The notes under the pieces were generated by a model, which saw only the letters and a program-made list of their open reading frames with translations, did no database searches and was not told the origin of the DNA. A program made the position numbers and the translations under genes. Shown in pieces: positions 18,701 through 27,639 of a stretch of DNA of 64,000 bases. Source of the stretch: Pantoea trifolii. GTDB taxonomy: Bacteria > Pseudomonadota > Gammaproteobacteria > Enterobacterales > Enterobacteriaceae. Where the stretch lies: the NCBI RefSeq assembly GCF_024506435.1, contig NZ_JANIET010000001.1, positions 1,984,001 to 2,048,000 on the forward strand, in the 5' to 3' direction. Position 1 is the first letter of the stretch; every line of letters begins with the position of its first letter.

Positions 18701-18894
18701 TGCCGCTGGCGATTTCCACCGGCGCAGGCGCCAACAGCCGCATTGCGATTGGTACCGGCATCATTGGCGGAACCTTGACCGCCACATTGCTTGCGATCTT
18801 TTTTGTACCGCTGTTCTTTGTTCTGGTGCGTCGTGTCTTCCCGGCGATTCCGAATGACGATAATCATCAATCTGTGGCGAAGGCGGGGGAATAA
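15738..18894 (+). pseudogene. RND efflux pump (AcrB/MexB-like), split by a one-base frameshift
   Basis: Inner-membrane drug/proton antiporter of the HAE-1 family; intact length would be about 1,051 residues. The first frame (to 17714) covers the first half, with [20 protein letters not shown] carrying the proton-relay aspartates. The second frame (open from 17662) continues with the rest of the porter domain and the second membrane half. Comparison with AcrB predicts ADAIARRAMANLA at the junction, and the DNA gives this only if one G near 17682 in the run CCCGCGCGTGCG is removed. All other parts look well conserved, so the lesion is recent or a sequencing error. If real, the adaptor and outer-membrane factor would lack their pump. 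Confidence 0.88.
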
Positions 18895-18895
18895 C

Positions 18896-20329
18896 ATGTC
18901 GGCAAAACTCTTAATGGTGTTAGTTCCCGCGCTGCTGTCGGGTTGTGTCTCGCTCGATCCGCACTATCACCGCCCGCAAGGCGCGGTCAGCAGTCAGATG
19001 CCGAGCGGTGATGCCTATCGTTCACTGCAAGGCAGGCAGGCCAGCAACTACCGCGACCTGAGCTGGCAGGATTATGTGCTCGACGCCAAACTGCGTCAGG
19101 TGGTGGCGATGGCGCTGGATAGCAGCCGCGACTTGCGGGAAGCGGTAGCCAGCGTGAAGTCGGCGCATGCGCAATATGGCGAAGAGCGCGCCAATCTGTT
19201 CCCGACCATCAGCGCCGGCGTGAGCGGCACGCGTTCACGCGCGTTAACCGGCGAAGGCAATCAAACCGCCATCAGCAACAGCTATTCGGCGGAAGGCAGC
19301 GTCAGTGCGTTTGAACTCGATCTGTTCGGCAAAAACCAAAGCCTGACGCGCGAACAGTATGAAACCTACCTCGGCACGCTGCAGGGCGCTCGCAGTACGC
19401 GCTTGACGGTGTTGTACAACACGGTGGATTACTGGCTGCAACTCGCTGCCGATCGCAGCAATCTGGCGATTGCCAAAGAGACCGCCGAGAGCGCACGTCA
19501 ATCGTGGCAGGTGACGCGTAAGCAGATGGAAAACGGCATCGCTTCGATGGTGGATGTCTCGTCTGCGGAAACTACCTACCAATCTGCGCAGGCCGATGTT
19601 GCCAGTTACACCACGCTGGTGGCGCAGGATAAAAATGCGCTGGATTTGGTGGTGGGCCGCAGCGTGCCGGATAATCTGCTGCCTGACAGCATTGAGTCGA
19701 TCGGTAACGCACTGCGTGAGGTGCCTGCGGGTGTCTCATCGGATGCGTTGCTGAATCGCCCTGATGTGTTGCAAGCCGAGCACAATCTCAAGTCTGCCAA
19801 CGCCAGTATTGGCGCGGCGCGTGCCAACTTCTTCCCGAGCATTACGCTGACGGGCAGCGGCGGCGTCGGCAGTGCCGATCTCTCGACGCTGTTTAAAAAC
19901 GGGGCGGGCATTTGGTCGTTTGCGCCGAGCATTTCGCTGCCGATTTTTCAGGGCGGCTACAATGTTTCTTACCTGAAATACACCAAAGCACAGAAACAAT
20001 ATTACGTGGCGGCGTATGAGAAAGCGGTGCAAACCGCCTTCCAGGAAGTGGCGGATGCGCTGGCGCGTCGCGGCACCATCAACGATCAGCTCAGCAGTCA
20101 GCGGAGTAATGTGGCGGCATCGCAAACCTATTACCATCTGGCGGATCTGCGCTATCGCAACGGCGTTGATACCTATCTCAATGCCTTGACTGCGCAGCGC
20201 ACGCTGTACAGCGCCCGCACCAGTCTGGTGAGTACGCAGCAAGCTTATTACCTGAATTTAATCACTTTCTATAAAGTGATGGGCGGCGGCACGGCGTTGA
20301 AAGAATCTGAAATAATGAGCACGCAATAA
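18896..20329 (+). CDS. Outer-membrane efflux lipoprotein (OprM/NodT family)
   Basis: A 477-residue TolC-like channel. The lipobox ALLSGC puts the lipidated cysteine at residue 17. Two OEP repeats follow, the first with QVVAMALDSSRDLREAVASVKSAHAQYGEERANLFPTI and the second with LLNRPDVLQAEHNLKSANASIGAARANFFPSITLTGS, and the C-terminal region includes ADLRYRNGVDTYLNALTAQRTLY, typical of the family. The ATG is 1 bp after the pump stop, so it is translated from the same operon. An upstream in-frame start would overlap the pump and is rejected. Confidence 0.92.
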   Translation: MSAKLLMVLVPALLSGCVSLDPHYHRPQGAVSSQMPSGDAYRSLQGRQASNYRDLSWQDYVLDAKLRQVVAMALDSSRDLREAVASVKSAHAQYGEERANLFPTISAGVSGTRSRALTGEGNQTAISNSYSAEGSVSAFELDLFGKNQSLTREQYETYLGTLQGARSTRLTVLYNTVDYWLQLAADRSNLAIAKETAESARQSWQVTRKQMENGIASMVDVSSAETTYQSAQADVASYTTLVAQDKNALDLVVGRSVPDNLLPDSIESIGNALREVPAGVSSDALLNRPDVLQAEHNLKSANASIGAARANFFPSITLTGSGGVGSADLSTLFKNGAGIWSFAPSISLPIFQGGYNVSYLKYTKAQKQYYVAAYEKAVQTAFQEVADALARRGTINDQLSSQRSNVAASQTYYHLADLRYRNGVDTYLNALTAQRTLYSARTSLVSTQQAYYLNLITFYKVMGGGTALKESEIMSTQ

Positions 20330-20360
20330 TTGCGTAATGCTCGTCAGTTAATCGTCTTTC

Positions 20361-20428
20361 GGTCGCCATAAATGGCGACCCTACAAAGGATTGGCGCGCT
20401 TTTCGTAGGGTGCGCATTTATGCGCACC
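20361..20428. repeat. Pair of REP palindromes
   Basis: A GGTCGCCAT-type copy ending CTAC (20361-20384) and a GTGCGCAT-type copy with GTAG head (20405-20428), 20 bp apart and in opposite orientation. They follow the efflux operon and may end its transcript. Confidence 0.85.
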
Positions 20429-20522
20429 AACCGCAAATATTGGCAACATTGTCATGGTTTCTCACCGGATACGCATCGCGTATGATGACGCGATTAAAAC
20501 GATAATTTTCTTCGGAGCCAAT

Positions 20523-21104
20523 GTGAGTCACTCTGAACATGACGAATTCTTTTTGCAGCGTCAGCAGCAGATTATTAATGCGGCAAAAGTCTGTTTCAGT
20601 CGCTCCGGATTTCATGGCGCCAGCATGGCGGATATTAGCCGTGAATCTGCGTTAGGGGCAGGGCAAATATATCGTTACTTCAGCAGTAAAGAGCTTATTG
20701 TCACGGAAACAATCAAAAGCATCGCGCACAACTGGCGCCTGTTTTTAGTACAGCATTTATCCGCACAACAATCGACGCAGGATATTATCAACGCGGATTC
20801 GCCATTCTGGCAGCATTGGCCAAGTCAGGACCGGAAATTATTACTGGAAATGTATTCTGAGGCGTCGCGTAATGAGTCGGTGCGTACCGTTCTGGCCCAG
20901 CAAGAGCAATTATTACTCGCCGAATTAGAGGTGCGTTATGCCGCACAAACACCTGAAATCAACGCAACGCAACGTGCCAACCGCATTCAATTTTTATTGC
21001 TGCTGGTGGATGGCGTCGCCTGTCGCGCCTTTGGCGATAGCGACCTTGATCAACATGAAATGCAGCGCGTGAACGGCATTCTTAGCCAGCATCTATTCGG
21101 TTGA
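20523..21104 (+). CDS. TetR-family regulator, probably of the efflux operon
   Basis: 193 residues. The N-terminal helix-turn-helix reads IINAAKVCFSRSGFHGASMADISRESALGAGQIYRYFSSKELIV, typical of TetR. The C-terminal half is a helical ligand-binding domain without a recognisable ligand motif. GTG 20523 is chosen because CGGAG precedes it, while an upstream ATG would enter the region before the ribosome site. The position directly after the outer-membrane factor gene suggests control of the pump operon, probably through the palindrome before the adaptor gene. It is tail-to-tail with a second TetR gene. Confidence 0.85.
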   Translation: MSHSEHDEFFLQRQQQIINAAKVCFSRSGFHGASMADISRESALGAGQIYRYFSSKELIVTETIKSIAHNWRLFLVQHLSAQQSTQDIINADSPFWQHWPSQDRKLLLEMYSEASRNESVRTVLAQQEQLLLAELEVRYAAQTPEINATQRANRIQFLLLLVDGVACRAFGDSDLDQHEMQRVNGILSQHLFG

Positions 21105-21106
21105 GA

Positions 21107-21670
21107 TTAGGCAGCACTGTGCGGGTAGACGTCATTGACCACCGCATTGAAAAACGGCATAAAGCCTGGTGCGATATCGCGCTGCTTCATGCAGCGGCGA
21201 ATAATGATGCCGTCAATAATCAGCGACATCACATATAAGCGGGTGTGAATAGCATTGGCGTCTTGTCCAGGATGCAGCGCCTGCTCCTGCGCAATGAAGT
21301 TATTTTTAAGTTGATGCCAGGCATCGAACATAATTTGCTGGATGCGATTATTCCGCGTGGCTTCAGACGACACTTCCATCAGCAAAATAATACTGTTTTC
21401 CACGGCCGCCGGCACAATATCTTCCGCTTCATGATAATGTCCCTGCATATGCGCGATACGTTCAAAGTCGGCATTCAGCAAGGTGATCATCCGCTGCACC
21501 ACACTGGTGACTAATGCCTCAATGATCGCCTCTTTGTTTTTATAATATTTATAAATTAAACCGATGCTGACATCGGCCTGAGTAGCAATATTCTGAATCG
21601 ACGTCTGGTGAAAACCTTTTTGCCGCATACACTGCTCGGCGGCTGCCAGGATCTGTTCGCTTCGGTTCAT
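21107..21670 (-). CDS. TetR-family regulator
   Basis: 187 residues with the DNA-binding part RSEQILAAAEQCMRQKGFHQTSIQNIATQADVSIGLIYKYYKNKEAIIEALV and a helical C-terminal domain. The stop codon is 2 bp from that of the other TetR gene. It could be a second regulator of the efflux operon or act elsewhere; the sequence does not decide this. The region upstream of its start is AT-rich and shared with the divergent pirin gene. Confidence 0.85.
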   Translation of the reverse strand: MNRSEQILAAAEQCMRQKGFHQTSIQNIATQADVSIGLIYKYYKNKEAIIEALVTSVVQRMITLLNADFERIAHMQGHYHEAEDIVPAAVENSIILLMEVSSEATRNNRIQQIMFDAWHQLKNNFIAQEQALHPGQDANAIHTRLYVMSLIIDGIIIRRCMKQRDIAPGFMPFFNAVVNDVYPHSAA

Positions 21671-21876
21671 GATTATTACACTCGCAGAATAAAGCGGCTA
21701 TTTTACGCAATTAAACTTGCGCTGGCGATGAATAAAAAACATTAACCTGCTCTTATTATTTCGGCACTTTATCGTCGTTCAGTTTTTTTGATTTAAGCGA
21801 GCAGTTTTGCCTGCTGTTCATGATTCTCCCGATCTCTATGATGGTGGACAGAGAAAAATCATAGAGGAGTTACACC

Positions 21877-22566
21877 ATGAACATCCTGCGTGCCCAACGC
21901 GATCAGCTGTTTGAATACGGTCCGTTTAACATTCGGCGTCAGCGTCCCGGTGAAGCGTTTGGACCGCTGGAGATTATCGATCAAATGACGCTGCAGCTGG
22001 ATGCCACCATTCCGCTGCATTCGCATCAGGACAGTGAGATTTTCAGCTACGTTTGGCGCGGTTCGCTGATGCACAGCACCGAGTTGGGAGAAACCCATTC
22101 CCTCAACGCCAAACGCGCGCTGCTGCTGAGTGCCGGCAGCGGGATACGCTTTGCCGAGTCTGCGCCTTTTATCGAAACCGAAATGCTGCAGGCCACCATT
22201 CGCCCAGCGCAAACCGGCGGTGAACCGCAGGTGAATACTTTTACCCGTGCGGAAGGTGCGCCAGTCAACGCATGGACGTTACTGGCAGGGCCGCACGGCA
22301 GCGAGGCGCCGCTGCCGCTCAATCAAACGATATACATTTATGACCTGAAACTGGAACGCGGCCAACAGGTTGATGTGCCACAGCGTACAGGCTTTTCCAG
22401 CTGGATTACCGTGCTGGACGGCATTGTGCGGATGGATAATGAACGGTTGCACAAGGGCGATTCAGTGAGCGATACCGCGCCATTACCCGCGTTGACGGGA
22501 GAACGGGATGCAACGCTGATCGCGTTTCTGGTGCAGGAAGGCGCACTTAACCCTTCCTCGCCATAA
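21877..22566 (+). CDS. Pirin-family (YhhW-like) cupin protein
   Basis: A 229-residue bicupin of the pirin family. The N-terminal cupin has IPLHSHQDSEIFSYVWRGSLMHSTELGE, giving the usual His-X-His and Glu metal ligands, and the second cupin is degenerate. YhhW and related proteins have quercetinase-like activity in vitro, but their physiological role is uncertain. Metal-dependent dioxygenase or redox-sensor roles are possible. TAGAGGAG precedes the ATG. It has its own promoter and is followed closely by a GntR gene, whose start lies 46 bp after its stop. Confidence 0.82.
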   Translation: MNILRAQRDQLFEYGPFNIRRQRPGEAFGPLEIIDQMTLQLDATIPLHSHQDSEIFSYVWRGSLMHSTELGETHSLNAKRALLLSAGSGIRFAESAPFIETEMLQATIRPAQTGGEPQVNTFTRAEGAPVNAWTLLAGPHGSEAPLPLNQTIYIYDLKLERGQQVDVPQRTGFSSWITVLDGIVRMDNERLHKGDSVSDTAPLPALTGERDATLIAFLVQEGALNPSSP

Positions 22567-22612
22567 CATCGTGTTATCATCTGCGGATACAACTCAGGAG
22601 CAGGCTAATCCC

Positions 22613-23329
22613 ATGAAAAAGAAAGAGTTCGTTACCCAGGATTTGCTGAGCAAGATCTATCAGGAAGATACCTCCGCGCCACGTAAATTGCCGCCTGAAC
22701 GCCAGCTGGCCGAAGAGTACGGCGTATCGCGTTTCACCATCCGGCAAGCACTGGAGAAGCTGGTCAGTATCGGAGCGGTGCGTATCGTGCAGGGATCGGG
22801 CATCTGGATTAACGAAACGGTGCGTAATAACCCGCTGGTGTATAATTCGATCACCGAAAAGCGCTTTGACCAAATGCATTACCGCTCAATCGGCCTGCGT
22901 AAAAGACGCCCCGACAGTGACGAGCAACAGATATTCGCCATTAACGACAATGCCTTTATCTGGGAGTTTTCCCGCCTGCGCTATGTCGATAATGTGGCGG
23001 TACAGATTGAAATATCGCGTATGCCAGCAACCTTATTTAGCGATCTCAACGGTGACATTATTGAGCGATCGATACAGCAATATGTGTTGTCCAAAGGCTA
23101 TCAAATCTCACATTTACTCACCAGCTACCGCGCGATTAGCGTTAATCGCGAACAGGCGACGCTACTGGGTTGTAAAAAAGGCAGTCCGGCTATGCACATT
23201 ATTAACCGTGGTATTTTACAAGGCGGGCAGGTGTATGAAATCAGCGACATCGTTGATATTAATTACACCTGCACCTATCTGATTCCGCATAACCCGGATA
23301 ATCTGCGTTTCCGTCAGCAACAGCGCTAA
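22613..23329 (+). CDS. GntR/HutC-family regulator with UTRA domain
   Basis: 238 residues. The winged helix (LPPERQLAEEYGVSRFTIRQALEKLVSIGAVRIVQGSGIWI) is GntR-type, and the C-terminal half (residues about 95-230) is a UTRA effector domain of the HutC group. CAGGAG precedes ATG 22613. It is convergent with the RspA-like dehydratase gene, with 1 bp between stop codons, and probably controls that gene and the PTS permease through the paired TTGGTC half-sites in their divergent promoter. The effector is likely a phosphorylated sugar or sugar acid. Confidence 0.85.
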   Translation: MKKKEFVTQDLLSKIYQEDTSAPRKLPPERQLAEEYGVSRFTIRQALEKLVSIGAVRIVQGSGIWINETVRNNPLVYNSITEKRFDQMHYRSIGLRKRRPDSDEQQIFAINDNAFIWEFSRLRYVDNVAVQIEISRMPATLFSDLNGDIIERSIQQYVLSKGYQISHLLTSYRAISVNREQATLLGCKKGSPAMHIINRGILQGGQVYEISDIVDINYTCTYLIPHNPDNLRFRQQQR

Positions 23330-23330
23330 A

Positions 23331-24530
23331 TTATGGCGTGTGAATGGTGCCGTCAGGCAGGCGACTCTGCGTCCATTCATGCGGACGGTAAACCACCGGA
23401 TGTTTTTCTGCTAACGCTTGATCAAAGCCGACGCCAATACCCGATGCTTGTGGTGGATAAATATAGCCATTCTTAATCTCCGGCGCGCCAGGGAAAACCG
23501 CATCGGTCAGCGTTGAGCGCGGAATAAATTCCTGAATGGCAGCATTGTGCAGATGAATATTCAGATGTGTATTGACTGCTACGCCAATCGGCGTCATATC
23601 GCCCGGTCCGTGCCATGCCAGTCGCACGCCAAATGCCTGACACAGCGCCGCCAGTTTCAACGCCGGTGTAATGCCACCAATCTGCGAGACGTGACAACGA
23701 ATAAAATCGATGCGACGATTCACAATTAACTCGTGCCATTCCGCTGGATTATTAAATAATTCACCTAGCGCTAACGGCACCGCGCTTTGCTGACGCAGTT
23801 GCTCTAACCAGCCGGTTTGTGCGGGAGGAAGCACATCTTCAAGAAAATAGGGCATATACGGCTCAAGCTGTTTCACCAGTTGAATTGCCTGCTGCGGGAA
23901 TAAGCGCTCATGCACGTCATGCAGAATTTCGAATCGATGTCCGTATTTCTCTCTTAACGCACGGAACATCTCTACCGTATTTGCCATGTACTCTTGCTGC
24001 GAGTAATAAGCGCCTGAGGTGCTATTTTCCGGTGCGTTGAGTTCTTTGGGCGTTCCGCCGTAAAAACCCAGCTGACAGCGGATATGGCGATAGCCTTTCT
24101 CTAAGGCGTTATCGACCGAGGTATAAAGTTCGTCCAGTGTTTCACCGCTGGCATGGGTGTAAGCCGCAATTGCATCGCGTGCCTTGCCGCCCCACAGTTG
24201 ATAAAGAGGCATATCAGCTAACTGCGCCTTAATATCCCAAAACGCCATATCCACGCCCGAAATGGCATTGTTAGTCACCGGCCCGTTACGCCAATAAGCA
24301 TTGACGTTCATCATCTGCCACAGGTCTTCAATATTGTTGGCATCGCGTCCAGTTAATAGCGGTACCAGATACTCATCCACCATGGTTTTTACTGCTAAAG
24401 GACGCTGTTGAAAGGTGGCGCAGCCGTGACCGGTAATCCCTTTATTGGTGGTGACACGTACGGTAATAAGATTATGACGATCGGGGCGGGTAATAAAACA
24501 CGCAATATTTTCAATAATGGTTGGGGTCAC
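23331..24530 (-). CDS. RspA/ManD-like enolase-superfamily acid-sugar dehydratase
   Basis: A 399-residue enolase-superfamily enzyme of the mannonate dehydratase (ManD/RspA) subgroup. The metal ligands appear as Asp in ILHDVHERL (with the adjacent His base), Glu in [10 protein letters not shown] and Glu in LGELFNN; the [11 protein letters not shown] motif is also typical. The N-terminal capping domain is complete ([28 protein letters not shown]). Members dehydrate D-mannonate and/or D-gluconate, often slowly; others have no known substrate. It is divergent from a PTS permease and probably under the UTRA regulator on its other side, so the natural substrate may be an acid sugar linked to the imported compound. 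Confidence 0.85.
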   Translation of the reverse strand: MTPTIIENIACFITRPDRHNLITVRVTTNKGITGHGCATFQQRPLAVKTMVDEYLVPLLTGRDANNIEDLWQMMNVNAYWRNGPVTNNAISGVDMAFWDIKAQLADMPLYQLWGGKARDAIAAYTHASGETLDELYTSVDNALEKGYRHIRCQLGFYGGTPKELNAPENSTSGAYYSQQEYMANTVEMFRALREKYGHRFEILHDVHERLFPQQAIQLVKQLEPYMPYFLEDVLPPAQTGWLEQLRQQSAVPLALGELFNNPAEWHELIVNRRIDFIRCHVSQIGGITPALKLAALCQAFGVRLAWHGPGDMTPIGVAVNTHLNIHLHNAAIQEFIPRSTLTDAVFPGAPEIKNGYIYPPQASGIGVGFDQALAEKHPVVYRPHEWTQSRLPDGTIHTP

Positions 24531-24648
24531 GAGAAATACTCCTGTGGTGCAGTGACTGCACGCAATATCAAGGCATGTTGATAAGCTATTTTTGCCGTAT
24601 CATTACCGGGTTTTTATTGCGACGCAAACCCTTTTTTGGGCAATAAAT

Positions 24649-24694
24649 ATTGGTCAGTAAATCAGAGCGTTTATCGTCATAAAAACAGACCAAT
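24649..24694. promoter_or_regulatory. Inverted ATTGGTC/GACCAAT half-sites (GntR operator)
   Basis: ATTGGTC at 24649-24655 and GACCAAT at 24688-24694 form a 7-bp inverted repeat across the divergent dehydratase/PTS promoter. Paired half-sites of this kind fit a dimeric GntR protein such as the neighbouring UTRA regulator. Confidence 0.45.
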
Positions 24695-24734
24695 TTGTCA
24701 TTTTAGAGATTAATAGCACTGATGCAGCGCGTTT

Positions 24735-24750
24735 TGTGATCGCAGTCATG
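24735..24750. promoter_or_regulatory. CRP-type site upstream of the PTS gene
   Basis: TGTGATCGCAGTCATG has a perfect left half (TGTGA) and a 3/5 right half. It is about 95 bp upstream of the PTS start, as expected for a catabolite-activated sugar permease. Confidence 0.45.
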
Positions 24751-24835
24751 ATTTATTGGTTTGTTTTGTTCGGTGTCATTTATTACCATCCAGTGCAGAT
24801 TTCACCAGGCTGTTTTTCTTCCCTCAGGAGCACGT

Positions 24836-26227
24836 ATGGGAACGCAGGAAGTAATAAAAAATATAATCCACTTAGTGGGTGGGAAGAATAATATCAATAA
24901 AGTCTGGCATTGCATGACGCGTTTGCGCTTTGACCTTATTGATGACAATAAAGTTAACCAGAGCGAAATTAAAACCTTGCCCGGTGTGCTGGGCGCGCAA
25001 ATGCAGAGCGAACAATTCCAGATTATTATCGGGCCCAAGGTCAATAGCTGGTATGAGCAAATCGTTCCGGTATTAAATAACGATGGCGTCCAGCCGACGC
25101 AAAACGAGAAAACGCGTAAAAGCTTGGTATCGCTGTTTATGGATACCGTCTCGGGCGTATTTGGACCGATTGTTCCCGCCATTGCTGGCGCAGGGATGAT
25201 CAAAGGTTTGCTGGCTGGATTAGTGGCGTTAAAGCTGGTCTCGGCCAAAAGCGACACGGTGATGGTGATTGATTTAATTGCCAGCGGCGTGTTCTATTTC
25301 CTGCCGTTCTTTTTAGCGGTCTCCGCCGCCAAAATATTTAAAACCAACGAGTATTTAGCCGCTGCCGTGGCGGCTTGTTTAATGTATCCCTCTTTAATTG
25401 ATGCGGCAAAAGCGCTGGCGGCGCATCAGGAGGGCGCAGTGAGCGCGTTTTGGCTGATGGGCGTGCTGCCGGTTTCGGTATTTAATTATGCTTCCAGCGT
25501 TATTCCGGTCATCTTCTCTATCCTGGCGCTCAGCTATATCCATCGCTGGGTGGATCGCATTATGCCGGAAGTATTAAAAACTGTATTTACGCCTACCTTA
25601 ACGCTGTTCCTTGCGGCTTTGACCGCGCTGGTGGTGATTGGTCCGATGGGGATTTGGCTTGGCAAAGGTCTGGCGCTGTTTATTGAGGGCTTATTCAGTA
25701 TTTCAGCAAGCTTTGCTGGCTTGATTGTCGGCGCCATTCGTCCGGTGGCGGTGCTGACCGGCATGCATCACGCGATGACACCGATTGCGCTACAGAACTT
25801 TAGCGATCGCGGTTATGACATGTTGATGCCGATGATGTTTATGGCAAATATGTCGATTGCCGGAGCGACGTTCGCTATCTGGAAATTAAGTAAAAGTCGT
25901 CAGGACAAAGTGGTCACGCTTTCAGCCGCGATTTCAGCGTTATTAGGCATCACGGAACCGGCGCTGTTTGGCGTATTAACGCGCTACAAAAAAGCCTTTA
26001 TCGCGGCAACGGTTTCCAGTGCACTGGCTTCAGCCTTTATCGGTTTCTTTGGCGTGCGTTTATATGGCTACATTCTTTCCAGTATATTCAGTTTGCCGGC
26101 CTATATTGGCCCGTACTTTATCTGGGCCGTTTCCGGCGTCGCCATTGCGCTTGTTTTGTCATTCAGTCTGACGTTGATTTTGGTGGGTAAGGAACCTGAT
26201 TTAATTATTCAGGCAGAGAATAAGTAA
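24836..26227 (+). CDS. PTS permease IIBC, glucose/beta-glucoside superfamily, no IIA domain
   Basis: A 463-residue phosphotransferase permease. The IIB domain is N-terminal, with the phosphorylated Cys26 in VWHCMTRLRFDL, and the IIC domain (about ten membrane segments, residues 100-455) ends with GITEPALFGV and related motifs. No IIA domain follows, so phosphate must come from a separate IIA such as Crr. The sequence looks closest to the sucrose/trehalose/beta-glucoside group, but the sugar cannot be fixed. CAGGAG precedes ATG 24836. It is divergent from the RspA-like gene and probably under CRP and the adjacent GntR regulator. A REP, now broken by an IS, begins 2 bp after the stop. Confidence 0.88.
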   Translation: MGTQEVIKNIIHLVGGKNNINKVWHCMTRLRFDLIDDNKVNQSEIKTLPGVLGAQMQSEQFQIIIGPKVNSWYEQIVPVLNNDGVQPTQNEKTRKSLVSLFMDTVSGVFGPIVPAIAGAGMIKGLLAGLVALKLVSAKSDTVMVIDLIASGVFYFLPFFLAVSAAKIFKTNEYLAAAVAACLMYPSLIDAAKALAAHQEGAVSAFWLMGVLPVSVFNYASSVIPVIFSILALSYIHRWVDRIMPEVLKTVFTPTLTLFLAALTALVVIGPMGIWLGKGLALFIEGLFSISASFAGLIVGAIRPVAVLTGMHHAMTPIALQNFSDRGYDMLMPMMFMANMSIAGATFAIWKLSKSRQDKVVTLSAAISALLGITEPALFGVLTRYKKAFIAATVSSALASAFIGFFGVRLYGYILSSIFSLPAYIGPYFIWAVSGVAIALVLSFSLTLILVGKEPDLIIQAENK

Positions 26228-26275
26228 TGTAGGGTCGCCATAAATGAACTGAACCCCATAACCTGGACCGTTTAG

Positions 26276-27115
26276 TTAAAGCGCTGCGTAATGCTGAGTC
26301 CTGTACGCTACCGGACTCAGCCCACCCAGCCCCATTTTTATCCGCTTAGTATTCCAGAAGTGGATATAGTCTCCGATGTCCTTCTCCAGCTCCTCTACGT
26401 CACGGTATTTCTTCAGGTAAAACATTTCCGACTTCAGATGACCGAAGAAGTTTTCCATCACCGCGTTGTCCAGGCAGTTTCCTCTGCGCGACATGCTCTG
26501 TTTTATCCCGTTTTCCGCCAGGCGCCGCTGATACTCCGGCATCTGATACTGCCAGCCCTGATCGCTGTGAAGAAGCGGACGCTGCTCGCCCGTCAGATGC
26601 TGTAAGGCTCTGCTCAGCATACCGTTTATCATCGGCATCAGCGGCTTACGCGCCGTTTCCCAGCCCACGATTTCGCCGTTATACAGGTCCAGAACCGGGG
26701 ACAGGTAGCATTTTTCACCCGCAACGCTGAACTCCGTTACGTCCGTTACCCACTTCTCGTTCGGTGCCTGTGCCCGGAAGTTGCGCTGCAGCACGTTGCC
26801 GGCTGTCCGCCCCTCGGGCCCGCGACAGGACCGGTATCTCTTCTTTCTTACCGGCGACTGCAGACCCAGCGCCGACATCAGCTTCAGCACGGTTTTCCCG
26901 CTCAGCGCCCAGCCGTGCTGCCTGAGCAGGCAGCCCATGCGCCGGTAGCCATAAACACTGCGATGCTCCTCTGACAGCCTGACGATAAGCGTCTTCACCT
27001 CTGCGTACTTATCCGCTGCCTGCTGGCGGGCAAGCTGATAAAAAAAAGTGCTTTTTGGCAGCCGCGATACGCTCAGCAGCACCGGCAGGCGATGCCGCGT
27101 GCGCAGCAGCGTCAC
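26276..27115 (-). CDS. IS150-type transposase OrfB (DDE catalytic part)
   Basis: 279 residues with an integrase core. The DDE residues are in WVTDVTEF, HSDQGWQYQM and SRRGNCLDNAVMENFFGHLKSE. The N-terminal HTH_21-type region (RLSEEHRSVYGYRRMGCLLRQHGW) is typical of IS3 transposases. Its frame is -1 relative to orfA, and its own GTG overlaps the orfA stop. The functional transposase is expected to be an OrfA-OrfB fusion made by slippage. Confidence 0.93.
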   Translation of the reverse strand: MTLLRTRHRLPVLLSVSRLPKSTFFYQLARQQAADKYAEVKTLIVRLSEEHRSVYGYRRMGCLLRQHGWALSGKTVLKLMSALGLQSPVRKKRYRSCRGPEGRTAGNVLQRNFRAQAPNEKWVTDVTEFSVAGEKCYLSPVLDLYNGEIVGWETARKPLMPMINGMLSRALQHLTGEQRPLLHSDQGWQYQMPEYQRRLAENGIKQSMSRRGNCLDNAVMENFFGHLKSEMFYLKKYRDVEELEKDIGDYIHFWNTKRIKMGLGGLSPVAYRTQHYAAL

Positions 27116-27639
27116 GGCTGCGGCTTTTTCTCCCGCTCCCGGCGCTTTTTTTCCAGGATAATCTCCTGCATGACCTTCAGATAGTCGTTTTCGGCACGCA
27201 GGTATTCGAGCTCCTTAAGCAGCTCTTCCGGCGTCATTGACCCGACTGGTTTTGGTGATTTTTCTTTGCCTGACATTGGTGTTCTCCGCGTGCTGTTTTC
27301 GGGCGGGAAAGCATAGTGACCTTTAAGGCTGTACTGGCGGACCCAGGATTCAACCGTTTTGTGTGAGCTGATATTAAAACGCGCCGCAACCGCAGCGTAT
27401 GACTCACCGGTATGAGCCAGAGCATAATGCGCCACCTGGACCCTGAAGTCAGAAGAATAACGCCGGTGCCCGCGGGGAAGCAAAGCCTGCTCACCGTGAT
27501 GCTGATAGCGCGCAACCCAGCGGCGGAGGTTAGTAGGGGCAATGCTGAAGTGCTTAGCCGTTCCATCAATACCGGCATGGCCGCTAAGAAAATAGTGAAT
27601 GGCCGAGAGTTTAAATTCGATGGGATATTTTGTTGTCAT
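27112..27639 (-). CDS. IS150-type OrfA (helix-turn-helix subunit)
   Basis: 175 residues. Two helix-turn-helix units are visible (YPIEFKLSAIHYFLSGHAGI and FNISSHKTVESWVRQYSLKG), followed by a leucine-zipper-like coiled coil (LLKELEYLRAENDYLKVMQEIIL). It binds the IS ends and, alone, usually represses transposition. The slippage heptamer is near the end of the gene. Confidence 0.92.
   Translation of the reverse strand: MTTKYPIEFKLSAIHYFLSGHAGIDGTAKHFSIAPTNLRRWVARYQHHGEQALLPRGHRRYSSDFRVQVAHYALAHTGESYAAVAARFNISSHKTVESWVRQYSLKGHYAFPPENSTRRTPMSGKEKSPKPVGSMTPEELLKELEYLRAENDYLKVMQEIILEKKRREREKKPQP
27145..27151 (-). promoter_or_regulatory. Programmed -1 frameshift site A-AAA-AAG
   Basis: On the minus strand, GAA AAA AAG in the orfA frame contains the heptamer A AAA AAG about ten codons before the orfA stop. 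The orfB frame is exactly -1 to orfA, so slippage here gives the fused transposase. Confidence 0.8.

Noticed and set aside
17662..18894. Second RND frame read as an independent gene
   Set aside because: It lacks a ribosome site and begins in the middle of the porter domain; it is the continuation of the frameshifted pump.
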